A DNA stretch of 18,664 bases from contig JAHFIE010000003.1 in assembly GCA_023246565.1 (NCBI GenBank), positions 6,901-25,564 of the forward strand, in the 5' to 3' direction. The notes beneath the pieces were generated by a model. That model was given only the letters and a program-made list of their open reading frames with translations, ran no database searches and had not been told where the DNA came from. Shown here piece after piece: positions 8,811 to 14,769 of the stretch. The position numbers and the translations under genes are program-made. Position 1 is the first letter of the stretch. Each line of letters starts with the position of its first letter. The DNA comes from Candidatus Magasanikiibacteriota bacterium (lineage in GTDB: Bacteria > Patescibacteriota > Patescibacteriia > Magasanikbacterales > UBA922).

Positions 8811-10319
8811 ATGAATCACATAACTAAAACTACCTACCTTCAGTTTCTTGCTTGCGGCAAAAATATTTGGTTAAAATTGTACAAGCCAGAGCTACAGGAA
8901 ATGTTCGAGTTATCCGACTTTGAAAAAGGGTTGCTTGCTAAAGGTAATCTTGTTGAGAGATGGGCGCGTAAACTTTTTTCCGGTGGCGTTATGGTTGATG
9001 TTTATGGTGAAGAGGCAACAAGGAAAACACAAGAATATGTTGCTCAACATACACCAATTATTTTTCAAGCAACGTTTATATACAAAACATTCATGGCCCG
9101 GAATGATGTTCTAGAATATGACCACTCTAAGGATTGTTGGAATTTGTACGAAATTAAAGGCACCAACTCCCTCAACGAACACGAAGAAAAAGTAGATCAT
9201 ATTGAAGATGTAACATTTCAAACTGTTATTCTTGAAGCTTGTGATATCAAGATTGGATTTATTAAGCTCATCTATCTGAACAAGGATTACATCCGCGGCG
9301 ACGAGATCAATGTGCAAGAATTATTTGTCCGTGAAGATATAACAGAACAAGTAAATCAACGTAAGGAACGAACTCGAGAGGACATGGAGCGGGCGGCAAA
9401 TGCTTTGCTCCAAGAAGACGAAAAAGCACTAGAGTGTCAATGTATCTTTCTTGGGCGGAGCGCTCACTGCACTACATTTAAATATTCTTACCCGTATATC
9501 CCTGACTATTCAGTGCACGATTTGGCTCGGATTGGTAACAGCAAGAAAAAGTTAGTCGATCTTATTGATTCACAGATTTACGAAATCAATGACATACCCG
9601 ATGATTTCGTACTATCTGATATACAAACTAATCAGGTTTTGGTACATAAACGCCAGATACCAATAATTAACATTGAAAATGTTAGAAAAGAGCTTAGGGC
9701 ACTACAATTTCCACTTTATTTTCTCGACTACGAAACCTATCCGCCAGCTATACCGCTATTTAAAGGGTTTAAACCTTATCAGCAAGTACCGTTTCAATTC
9801 TCACTTGATGTTTTGACGGATCCCGATGGTGAGCTTGTTCACCACGAATATTTACACGAGCAAGCAACTGATCCTTCAGGGGCTGTCGTTACCAAGCTGC
9901 AACAGATTATTGGCAATAAAGGCACTGTTATTGTTTGGAACAAATCATTTGAAAGAAAAATCAATACACAATTGGCAGAACGAGGTCAGGAATATCAAGT
10001 GTTTCTTGAGGATGTAAACGAGCGTGTCTATGATTTGATGGATATTTTTCAGAAACAAATGTATATCCACCCCGGCTTCAAAGGAAAAACATCCATTAAA
10101 AAAGTGTTGCCGGTGTTGGTTCCAGAACTCACTTACGCTGACCTAGAAATACGCGAGGGTGGTGCGGCAACCGAAGCATGGTACGAAATGGTTTTTGGTG
10201 ACAGTACGACATTATTCGAGAAACAGAAAATTTCAGAAAATTTAAAAAAATATTGCGGACGTGACACATATGCTATGTACGCAATATGGCAATTCTTATG
10301 GAAGTCGGTTAATATCTAA
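8811..10319 (+). CDS. DUF2779 protein: Cas4/RecB-like nuclease plus DEDD exonuclease
   Basis: A 502-aa two-domain nuclease. The N-terminal part is Cas4/RecB-like: E49, D99, E114-I-K116 and Q137 fit a PD-(D/E)XK site, and C15 with C209, C211 and C220 could bind an Fe-S cluster. The C-terminal part is an RNase H-like DEDD exonuclease of the DUF2779 family, with D306-Y-E308, D408 and the Y481-x3-D485 signature of the DEDDy type. I chose ATG 8811 because the family's conserved 'H-x-T-K-x-x-Y...C-x-K-x-x-W-L' opening begins there; ATG 8787 would add 8 residues and overlap the helicase. The gene starts 4 bp after the helicase stop and has no promoter of its own, so it shares the operon. Together the two genes supply one helicase motor and three nuclease sites. 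Substrate unknown. Confidence 0.8.
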   Translation: MNHITKTTYLQFLACGKNIWLKLYKPELQEMFELSDFEKGLLAKGNLVERWARKLFSGGVMVDVYGEEATRKTQEYVAQHTPIIFQATFIYKTFMARNDVLEYDHSKDCWNLYEIKGTNSLNEHEEKVDHIEDVTFQTVILEACDIKIGFIKLIYLNKDYIRGDEINVQELFVREDITEQVNQRKERTREDMERAANALLQEDEKALECQCIFLGRSAHCTTFKYSYPYIPDYSVHDLARIGNSKKKLVDLIDSQIYEINDIPDDFVLSDIQTNQVLVHKRQIPIINIENVRKELRALQFPLYFLDYETYPPAIPLFKGFKPYQQVPFQFSLDVLTDPDGELVHHEYLHEQATDPSGAVVTKLQQIIGNKGTVIVWNKSFERKINTQLAERGQEYQVFLEDVNERVYDLMDIFQKQMYIHPGFKGKTSIKKVLPVLVPELTYADLEIREGGAATEAWYEMVFGDSTTLFEKQKISENLKKYCGRDTYAMYAIWQFLWKSVNI

Positions 10320-10366
10320 CCGAGCTTAGTTGAATTGGTAGATTTTAAGTAGGGTAAATTTTTAAT

Positions 10367-10400
10367 TTTCTCTAAATTCAGGTCAGAGAAATTTTATATT
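10367..10400 (+). terminator. Weak terminator candidate after the helicase-DUF2779 operon
   Basis: A 7-bp stem TTTCTCT (10367-10373) with AGAGAAA (10385-10391), an 11-nt loop, and TTTTATATTT immediately after. The stem is AT-rich, so strength is doubtful, but the place (about 50 bp after the stop) fits. Confidence 0.35.
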
Positions 10401-10466
10401 TACAAAAGTGGTTTTTAGAAATTTTATTCTAATCGTAACTGAAACATATCTCATTTAATCTAATCA

Positions 10467-10515
10467 AGTTTTGATAGCATCAAAACTATATTGGCGTGCT
10501 TGGCGTCTGTGACGC
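10467..10515. promoter_or_regulatory. Two palindromes upstream of the DGR target promoter
   Basis: A perfect 9-bp inverted repeat AGTTTTGAT/ATCAAAACT with a 3-nt centre (10467-10487), then GCGTC-TGT-GACGC (10503-10515), which overlaps the second of two direct copies of TTGGCGT (10491 and 10500). Both sit 65-115 bp before the -35 of the target gene promoter and could be operator sites. The rest of 10320-10580 is AT-rich with no gene visible. Confidence 0.35.
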
Positions 10516-10580
10516 ATTCATCGGAGAAATAAGTCAGGAATAAAAACTGGTTTTTATAAAAATGAAAACGGAGTATACTT

Positions 10581-10609
10581 TTGACAAAATGGCTAATTTA
10601 TGCTATCTT
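10581..10609 (+). promoter_or_regulatory. Strong promoter of the DGR target gene
   Basis: A consensus TTGACA (10581-10586), a 17-bp spacer and TATCTT (10604-10609) with an extended TG-C just before it. Transcription would begin near 10616, giving a leader of about 195 nt before the target ATG. It is among the best promoter matches in the window, consistent with high expression of the diversified protein. It may also supply the template RNA by read-through. Confidence 0.65.
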
Positions 10610-10677
10610 AGGTAGTTAATTATTGTTCTTTATCTATTCCAGCCGATTTTTGCCTTTAATTAGCCTAAATTAAGGGT

Positions 10678-10767
10678 AGAAACCGACTGGGAAAGGCAAA
10701 ACGTAAACCTTCCTAGGATCGGTTTCTGACTTGTTTGGTGTATCAGCGACGCGGCGGCAAGGTGCCG
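10678..10767 (+). promoter_or_regulatory. Structured 5' leader of the DGR target gene
   Basis: Hairpin 1 pairs AGAAACCGA (10678-10686) with TCGGTTTCT (10719-10727) perfectly, with an inner GGAAAGG/CCTTCC pairing that has one bulge. Hairpin 2 pairs CGGCA (10755-10759) with TGCCG (10763-10767). Base composition changes from AT-rich to GC-rich within this leader, which may mark the edge of the transferred target cassette. The structures could control translation or RNA stability. Confidence 0.4.
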
Positions 10768-10812
10768 ACACGTTTCTGCAATTACCAGCAGGCCAAAAAC
10801 TAGGAGATTCAT

Positions 10813-11361
10813 ATGAACTCGAAGACGAATCCGACCTTCCGCCAGCTCGCCCACTTCATGCGTATGGTGGAGGACGGCCTCATCGACGTGGACGTGTTCC
10901 AGGCCTTCCTGGAGAAGCCCGATCAGTTCGTCAAGCCGAAGTTTCCGGTCGTGGTGTCGTATAAGCAGTCCCTGCCCGAGATGATCGCGGCGGGCGGCTA
11001 CAACTACAAGAACGACGACATCAAGCCGAAGAACTTCCCGATCGTGGGCCAGGGTGAAGTCCCGATCGACCTCTACCTCTTCTGCTTCGACGAGCCGATC
11101 CAGAGCGAGGCGGCCCGCGAGCGGATCCGGGATCAGGGCTATGAGGTCTCGCCCATCGAGCACCTCCTGGCCTTCGGGGCGAAGTACTGCGATCTGCAGC
11201 GCAAGTTCCCGGTCGTGGCGCTGAGCTCGGTCTGGGTGGGCTCCGACGGCGACCGCCGCGTGGCCTGCCTCGGCGGTGTCTCCGGCGAGCGGAACCTCTA
11301 CCTGGGCTGGGAGAGCCGCGACTGGGGCGGCCACGTCCGTTTCCTGGCCTTCCGCAAGTAG
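10813..11361 (+). CDS. DGR target (variable) protein with C-terminal lectin-like variable region
   Basis: A 182-aa soluble protein without a visible signal peptide. It starts at ATG 10813 behind a good AGGAG site (10802-10806). It opens with a helical N-terminus rich in F-R-Q-L-A and has an invariant core (FPIVGQGEVPIDLYLF). The C-terminal repeat region from residue 138 (SSVW...) to RFLAFRK is the variable repeat. Fourteen residues differ from the template-encoded version: 143, 147, 149, 152, 154, 156, 158, 159, 163, 165, 169, 172, 173 and 174. The spacing of variable residues around fixed W, L and R positions and the RFLAF ending fit the C-type-lectin/formylglycine-enzyme-like scaffolds used by DGR targets; the fold is inferred. 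The gene is strikingly GC-rich (well over 60%) with GC-ending codons, unlike its AT-rich neighbours. The ligand is unknown. Confidence 0.88.
   Translation: MNSKTNPTFRQLAHFMRMVEDGLIDVDVFQAFLEKPDQFVKPKFPVVVSYKQSLPEMIAAGGYNYKNDDIKPKNFPIVGQGEVPIDLYLFCFDEPIQSEAARERIRDQGYEVSPIEHLLAFGAKYCDLQRKFPVVALSSVWVGSDGDRRVACLGGVSGERNLYLGWESRDWGGHVRFLAFRK
11224..11355 (+). repeat. DGR variable repeat (VR)
   Basis: A 132-bp repeat forming codons 138-181 of the target gene. Aligned without gaps to the template at 11736-11867 it differs at 19 positions: 14 A-to-G, 3 A-to-C and 2 A-to-T, reading template to variable. All 19 are adenines in the template, and no G, C or T of the template is changed. The last 21 bp (11335-11355) are adenine-free and identical in both copies, fitting the initiation-of-homing segment. 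Similarity stops at the 5' edge and right after the CGC codon, where VR has AAG-TAG and the template TAG. Confidence 0.95.
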
Positions 11362-11374
11362 GCTTTGGGGACTT

Positions 11375-11397
11375 GGGTCCTCGACTCTTGAGGGCCC
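11375..11397 (+). repeat. Hairpin just downstream of VR
   Basis: GGGTCCTC (11375-11382) pairs with GAGGGCCC (11390-11397) across a 7-nt loop, with one G-T wobble. It lies 14 bp after the target stop codon in a GC-rich stretch of degenerate CTTGG-type repeats. Known DGRs often carry a hairpin or cruciform just after VR that stimulates retrohoming, and this is a candidate for it. Confidence 0.4.
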
Positions 11398-11427
11398 TTG
11401 GTCCCTTGGCCGCTTCGCGCAACGCAA

Positions 11428-11463
11428 AACCCCTCGTATTAGCTTCGGCTGGTACGAGGGGTT
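11428..11463 (+). repeat. Long hairpin with TTCG tetraloop downstream of VR
   Basis: AACCCCTCGTA (11428-11438) pairs perfectly with TACGAGGGGTT (11453-11463). Inside, TT/GG can wobble and AGC-TTCG-GCT closes on a stable UUCG tetraloop, giving about 16 bp in all. The following bases (CATCATTTATA) are not a good T-tract, so it is a poor terminator by itself. It may protect the 3' end of the target mRNA or act as a target-site cruciform for the DGR. Confidence 0.5.
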
Positions 11464-11735
11464 CATCATTTATAGAGATACATTTTTCGGATGTGATATA
11501 CTTCGTCCGGATAGTAAACGATACAGTCGTGGGCTACGGTTTACGGCGGTTGAATTCTGCAAGGTAGTAGTGGCCAGAATCGTATGGGGTAGGTGCTTCA
11601 CACGAGCGTGCTGTGACTACGTTTCAAAAATGAACATACTTGGTGCCGACTATTAGGGAACATTCCGGTTCCAAATTCGATACAGCCCGGAGAGTATTCA
11701 ACGGGCGGTGGTGCAGATGATAATCGGCATAGGAA
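11464..11735. other. Noncoding spacer between target gene and template repeat
   Basis: About 270 bp with no credible gene on either strand. Composition falls back towards AT-rich. It should hold the 5' part of the template RNA and possibly its promoter, but I see no convincing -35/-10 pair; GATATACT near 11498 resembles a -10 without a partner. Confidence 0.5.
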
Positions 11736-11867
11736 AGCTCGGTCTGGGTGAACTCCGACGGCAACCGCAACGTGGCCTACCTCGACGGTGACTCCGACAA
11801 GCGGAACCTCAACCTGAACTGGGAGAGCAACGACTGGAACGACAACGTCCGTTTCCTGGCCTTCCGC
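11736..11867 (+). repeat. DGR template repeat (TR)
   Basis: A 132-bp template with 30 adenines, 19 of which are replaced in VR. It is not translated: an in-frame TAG lies 4 bp upstream and there is no start. Read in the VR frame it contains nine AAC codons, the codon DGRs favour because randomising its first two bases samples many residues without making stops; eight of the nine differ in VR. A TAG follows at 11868. The RNA copy of this strand would be reverse-transcribed with errors at adenine and transferred to VR. Confidence 0.95.
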
Positions 11868-11880
11868 TAGTGTGGAAATT

Positions 11881-11904
11881 CTCCCTCGATAATTATCGGG
11901 GGAG
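11881..11904. terminator. Hairpin terminator between TR and avd
   Basis: CTCCCTCGAT (11881-11890) pairs with ATCGGGGGAG (11895-11904) over an AATT loop with one G-T wobble. TTTCTATTT follows on the + strand. It lies 13 bp after TR and 3 bp beyond the avd stop on the opposite strand, so it could end both the + strand template RNA and the - strand avd transcript. Confidence 0.55.
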
Positions 11905-12202
11905 TTTCTATTTAAGAGAGTTTAGCCAACCACCGACCATTTTTCCAATTTCAGCCAGTGGGCGAGAAATGGCAGTGTATTTTTTATTATCCAAGGCTTT
12001 CATCTCCCACAACAATTTAAGAAAAAATTTGAGCGCATCAACTTTGGTGCTCAGCCTCTGAACGGTCTATAATTTTTCACCCCGAGGTGTATAGCCAGCC
12101 AAGATTGATAATTCTAGACAATCCGTAAAAATGTTATCAATTTTAACCCCAAGCGTATACCGGGTAAGGCGCGGTAGATCAATCAAGAAACCATGCCAAA
12201 GT

Positions 12203-12231
12203 TTGTAACCTTCGTTTAATTTATATACAAT
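12203..12231 (+). promoter_or_regulatory. Candidate promoter of the reverse transcriptase
   Basis: TTGTAA (12203-12208), a 17-bp spacer and TACAAT (12226-12231), pointing towards the RT start at 12284. It lies inside the antisense avd reading frame, so RT transcription would run against avd. The template RNA and RT would then be separate transcripts. Confidence 0.4.
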
Positions 12232-12253
12232 CGGAACATCCCCAAATTGCTGA

Positions 12254-12263
12254 GGGGGGGGGG
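12254..12263. repeat. G10 homopolymer at the avd/RT junction
   Basis: Ten consecutive G on the + strand, 21 bp before the RT ATG and within the first codons of avd on the other strand. A change to nine would join avd in frame to an upstream ATG (12296-12294, inside the RT start region). GAGG at its edge might also serve as a distant ribosome site for RT. Such tracts are prone to slippage and to sequencing error. Confidence 0.6.
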
Positions 12264-12283
12264 CTTTCAAGTTGATTTTTTGT

Positions 12284-13267
12284 ATGAAGCAACATTTGAC
12301 TCACAGTTATCAAGCTATTATCTCCTTAGAAAATTTAACTGCTGCTTGGAATGAGTTTTTAGTCGGGAAGACTAAAAAGACCGATGTGCAATTATTTGCA
12401 CGAAATCTAATGGATAATATCCTAGCACTTCATGATGAATTAGTAAATAAAGCCTATCAACATGGTGGCTATGAAGGTTTTTTTGTTAATGATACCAAAC
12501 GGCGTCACATCCACAAGGCAAATGTTCGGGATAGGCTTTTACATCATGCGATTTATCGTATTCTTTACCCTGTTTTTGATAAAAAATTTATTGCCGATTC
12601 GTACTCATGTCGGCTCGGTAAGGGTACCTATAAAGCTATAGCTCGTTTCCGCTCTTTTGGTTATAAAGTAAGCAAGAATCACATGCGGACAGGCTGGGTC
12701 TTAAAATGTGATGTCCGAAAGTTTTTTGCCAGCATTGATCACGTGGCATTGCTTCATATCCTAAGTGAATCTATTGCAGATAACGACACCTTTAATCTTC
12801 TTAAGAATGTTATTCAGAGTTTTTCTCCGGGTCTTCCTTTGGGCAATCTCACTTCTCAACTCCTGGCGAATGTATACATGGATGTGTTTGATCAATGGAT
12901 GAAACATACGTTGAAAGTGAAATATTATATTCGTTATGCGGATGATTTTGTGGTTTTTTCAGAGAATAAATCCTATCTCATTAAAATTTTACCAGAAATT
13001 AAAATTTTTCTAGGAACAATTTTATCGCTTGAGCTCCACCCAAATAAAATTAGTTTGGAAACCTTGGCTTCTGGTATTGATTTTTTGGGTTGGGTTCATT
13101 TTTCCGATCATCGGATATTAAGAAAAACAACGAAACATCGACTTCTTAAACGGATTAAACAATATCCGACGCCAGAAACATTTCAATCCTACTTAGGACT
13201 TTTAAAGCACGGTAACTCATATAAGTTGCGTCAAGATGCAGAATTGCAGTATTGGCTTTGGCAGTAG
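12284..13267 (+). CDS. DGR reverse transcriptase
   Basis: A 327-aa reverse transcriptase starting at ATG 12284; a TTG at 12272 would add four residues. It has the palm motifs CDVRKFFASID, the DGR-specific LGNLTSQ (residues 186-192, in place of QGxxxSP of group II introns) and the catalytic YADD (218-221), followed by HPNKISL and FLGW. There is no maturase or endonuclease domain, and length is typical for DGR enzymes. It copies the template RNA with errors opposite adenine and, normally with Avd, delivers the cDNA to VR. It ends in tandem stops TAG-TGA. It is on the same strand as target and template and divergent from avd, whose start is only 14 bp away. Confidence 0.95.
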   Translation: MKQHLTHSYQAIISLENLTAAWNEFLVGKTKKTDVQLFARNLMDNILALHDELVNKAYQHGGYEGFFVNDTKRRHIHKANVRDRLLHHAIYRILYPVFDKKFIADSYSCRLGKGTYKAIARFRSFGYKVSKNHMRTGWVLKCDVRKFFASIDHVALLHILSESIADNDTFNLLKNVIQSFSPGLPLGNLTSQLLANVYMDVFDQWMKHTLKVKYYIRYADDFVVFSENKSYLIKILPEIKIFLGTILSLELHPNKISLETLASGIDFLGWVHFSDHRILRKTTKHRLLKRIKQYPTPETFQSYLGLLKHGNSYKLRQDAELQYWLWQ

Positions 13268-13335
13268 TGATTAAAAAGATACCGTTTAAAAATTGGCACC
13301 TCGCGACCCACTATTTACTCTAAAGACAAACAAAA

Positions 13336-13438
13336 AAAGACTAGCTGACTAGTATCTTTGGCCGTTTTGTTACTTGTTCAAACTATTTTTTGTTTTCACT
13401 TTTATTGTGTGGAAACAAAAAATGGCCTGATCAAGCCA
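13336..13438. repeat. Cluster of inverted repeats after the RT gene
   Basis: Three structures lie in the 250-bp gap after RT. (a) 13336-13359: AAAGA-CTAG and CTAG-TA-TCTTT around CTGA. (b) 13385-13423: a perfect 11-bp stem ATTTTTTGTTT/AAACAAAAAAT with a 17-nt loop, flanked by ACTATTT (13382) and AAATAGT (13438-13444). (c) 13423-13438: the near-palindrome TGGCCTGATCAAGCCA. They could terminate RT transcription, mark an insertion-sequence end or be a recombination site. No gene is visible in 13268-13517. Confidence 0.4.
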
Positions 13439-13517
13439 AATAGTAAACTCTCTATTCATTTTTTCAATTTACTTAACCTTTTAAACTAACCTTCTCTTTG
13501 CTCCAAAATCTTAACGG

Positions 13518-13546
13518 TTGCGAACCCTCACTGGCTCTGCTATACT
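13518..13546 (+). promoter_or_regulatory. Promoter of the zinc-ribbon transposase
   Basis: TTGCGA (13518-13523), 17-bp spacer, TATACT (13541-13546) with TG-C before it. The expected transcript start is about 18 nt before ATG 13571, supporting that ATG rather than the downstream TTG as the translation start. Confidence 0.5.
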
Positions 13547-13575
13547 CCGCAGTTATTTTTAATTTTTTGTATGTT

Positions 13576-13583
13576 AAAAAAAA
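13576..13583 (+). other. A8 slippage site at the transposase 5' end
   Basis: ATG 13571 is followed by TTA and eight A. Read directly the frame stops after 18 codons (TAA 13625). Losing one A would join ATG-TTA-AAA to the frame that encodes the transposase, adding CPHC, the first half of a zinc ribbon whose second half (CGSC) is in the main frame. In the main frame itself there is no start between the stop at 13575 and TTG 13614. This is either a programmed slippage site or a frameshift mutation. Confidence 0.5.
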
Positions 13584-13613
13584 CGAAACCCACAGTGCCC
13601 ACACTGCCAAAGT

Positions 13614-14627
13614 TTGAGAACAAATAAAAAGGGGAGTCGCAATGGCAAAAAACGTTTTCGTTGTGGCAGTTGTGGTAAGTATTTTTCGATCAATCATCGG
13701 AGAAAATCCCTGCCACTTTGGGTGTCTCATATGGACGGTATATCGTTTCGGGCACTGGGTAATGTATTGGGATTATCCGCCGCCGCAGTCTATCTAAAAG
13801 TCACCAAAGAAATGAACAGCTTGCCAGATAATACCTGGCTTACGCAAACATATTGTAATCGTTTTTGTGGCATCCTCGTGGTTGATGGAAAATATGTCAA
13901 AGTGAAAGGATACAAACAAAAAATACCTTTTATCTATGGTATTGATTATTTAACGCACGACATCCCCGTGGGAATTTTGGCACCGTCAGAAAACGAAGAA
14001 GCCTTTCTCAAATTTTTTCGGCTATTGAAAGCGTGTAAATATCCTTTGCGAGTAGTTATTTGTGATGATCGATTTGCACTCGGTACTGCTCTTAGATACC
14101 ACTACCCCAAAGCCAAAGTACAATTGTGTCAAAATCATTATATTGAAAATATCCGCCAAGCTCTCCACACACGCATCGATCCCGAGCACGTTCGGTTTTT
14201 CAATCACGTTTACACGTATATATTTGGCCGTCCCCAATCAACCAATAAGTTGTATGAGTATCTTCATCGCATATTAACCACTCAAGCTAAAATTGATCCT
14301 CTCCGACAGGCCATTATTATGGGCATATATAAACGAAAGAAAGAGTTATTTCAGTACACCCAAATTGAAAACTGCCCCAAGGATACTAATTTGATTGAGC
14401 TCTACAATTCACACCTGCAAGCGAGACTTAAATCCATAAAGGGTTTTAAGTCATTTCGAGCGGCTGAACGGTGGTTGAACGCGTATCTTATCCGCAGACG
14501 GCTTAAACCGTTGACGGACTGTGATAGTAAATTTCGACATTTGAACGGCAAGTGTAGTTTTGAGAGGACATTGAAGAGGGGGGAAAGTGTACCAGCTGTT
14601 TTGGGGATTAAGCATCATTCTGGATAA
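13614..14627 (+). CDS. Zinc-ribbon DDE transposase (MULE/IS256-like superfamily)
   Basis: A 337-aa frame from TTG 13614; the true N-terminus probably begins at ATG 13571 after a one-base slip (see the A8 site), giving a CPHC...CGSC zinc ribbon. A helix-turn-helix region follows (SFRALGNVLGLSAAAVYLKV, about 45-65). The catalytic core has VVDGKY (D91), ICDDR (D151/D152), CQNHY and an ELYNSHLQ region (E262), a DDE arrangement like MULE/IS256-type enzymes. The basic C-terminus after E262 looks complete. I could not find terminal inverted repeats within 150 bp of either end, so element borders are not called. Exact IS family uncertain. Confidence 0.7.
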   Translation: MRTNKKGSRNGKKRFRCGSCGKYFSINHRRKSLPLWVSHMDGISFRALGNVLGLSAAAVYLKVTKEMNSLPDNTWLTQTYCNRFCGILVVDGKYVKVKGYKQKIPFIYGIDYLTHDIPVGILAPSENEEAFLKFFRLLKACKYPLRVVICDDRFALGTALRYHYPKAKVQLCQNHYIENIRQALHTRIDPEHVRFFNHVYTYIFGRPQSTNKLYEYLHRILTTQAKIDPLRQAIIMGIYKRKKELFQYTQIENCPKDTNLIELYNSHLQARLKSIKGFKSFRAAERWLNAYLIRRRLKPLTDCDSKFRHLNGKCSFERTLKRGESVPAVLGIKHHSG

Positions 14628-14769
14628 AGTTACTGTTTTAAAAGCTCTTGGTGAATCTGAGTTTGAGGTCAAAATTACTCATATTTAAGCTAAAAACTAG
14701 ACCTTGTTATCTTGATTGCGCCAATTGGGGACGATTGCGCTCCCCACGCCGCGCACGTTTTTTAGGGTG

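Larger units (their letters stand above)
11908..12270 (-). pseudogene. avd: avd: DGR accessory protein, interrupted by an in-frame amber codon
   Basis: On the - strand, 67 codons from TTG 12270 give a start of the Avd four-helix-bundle type (VPIVYKLNEGYKLWHGFL, RYTLGVKIDNIF, AGYTPRGEKL), then TAG at 12069-12067. The same frame continues for 52 codons with the expected Avd C-terminus (STKVDALKFFLKLLWEMKAL, ISRPLAEIGKMVGGWLNSLK) to TAG 11910-11908. Total length, about 119 residues, is normal for Avd, which is a basic pentamer that binds the RT and template RNA. A single base change at the amber (for example from GAG, CAG or AAG) would restore the protein. No ATG or ribosome site is visible at the 5' end, which starts beside a C10 run. 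Its antisense orientation relative to target, TR and RT is unusual. It could be dead, suppressed by read-through, or a sequencing error. Confidence 0.8.
10581..13267 (+). mobile_element. Diversity-generating retroelement cassette
   Basis: Order: promoter, target gene with VR, two hairpins, template repeat, convergent avd, and RT. All standard DGR parts are present in under 2.7 kb. Adenine-only differences between TR and VR show that mutagenic homing has acted. Whether it still works depends on the amber-interrupted avd. DGRs are common in Patescibacteria, where they diversify surface or attachment proteins; here the host protein lacks an obvious export signal. Confidence 0.9.

Noticed and set aside
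10320..10355. tRNA-like start: the sequence around 10321-10342 resembles the D-arm of a tRNA-Leu (GAATTGGTAGA).
   Set aside because: No anticodon arm, T-arm or acceptor pairing follows; the sequence becomes AT-rich noise. A degenerate attachment-site remnant cannot be excluded but is not supported.
10660..11469. Long open frames antisense or out of frame to the DGR target gene.
   Set aside because: They arise because the gene is GC-rich and stop codons are rare in it. The + strand frame from 10813 has the ribosome site, the VR and family-like residues.
11736..11870. Template repeat as the end of a second, decayed target gene.
   Set aside because: Homology ends sharply at 11736, an in-frame stop lies just upstream, and all differences from VR are at template adenines, which decay would not produce.
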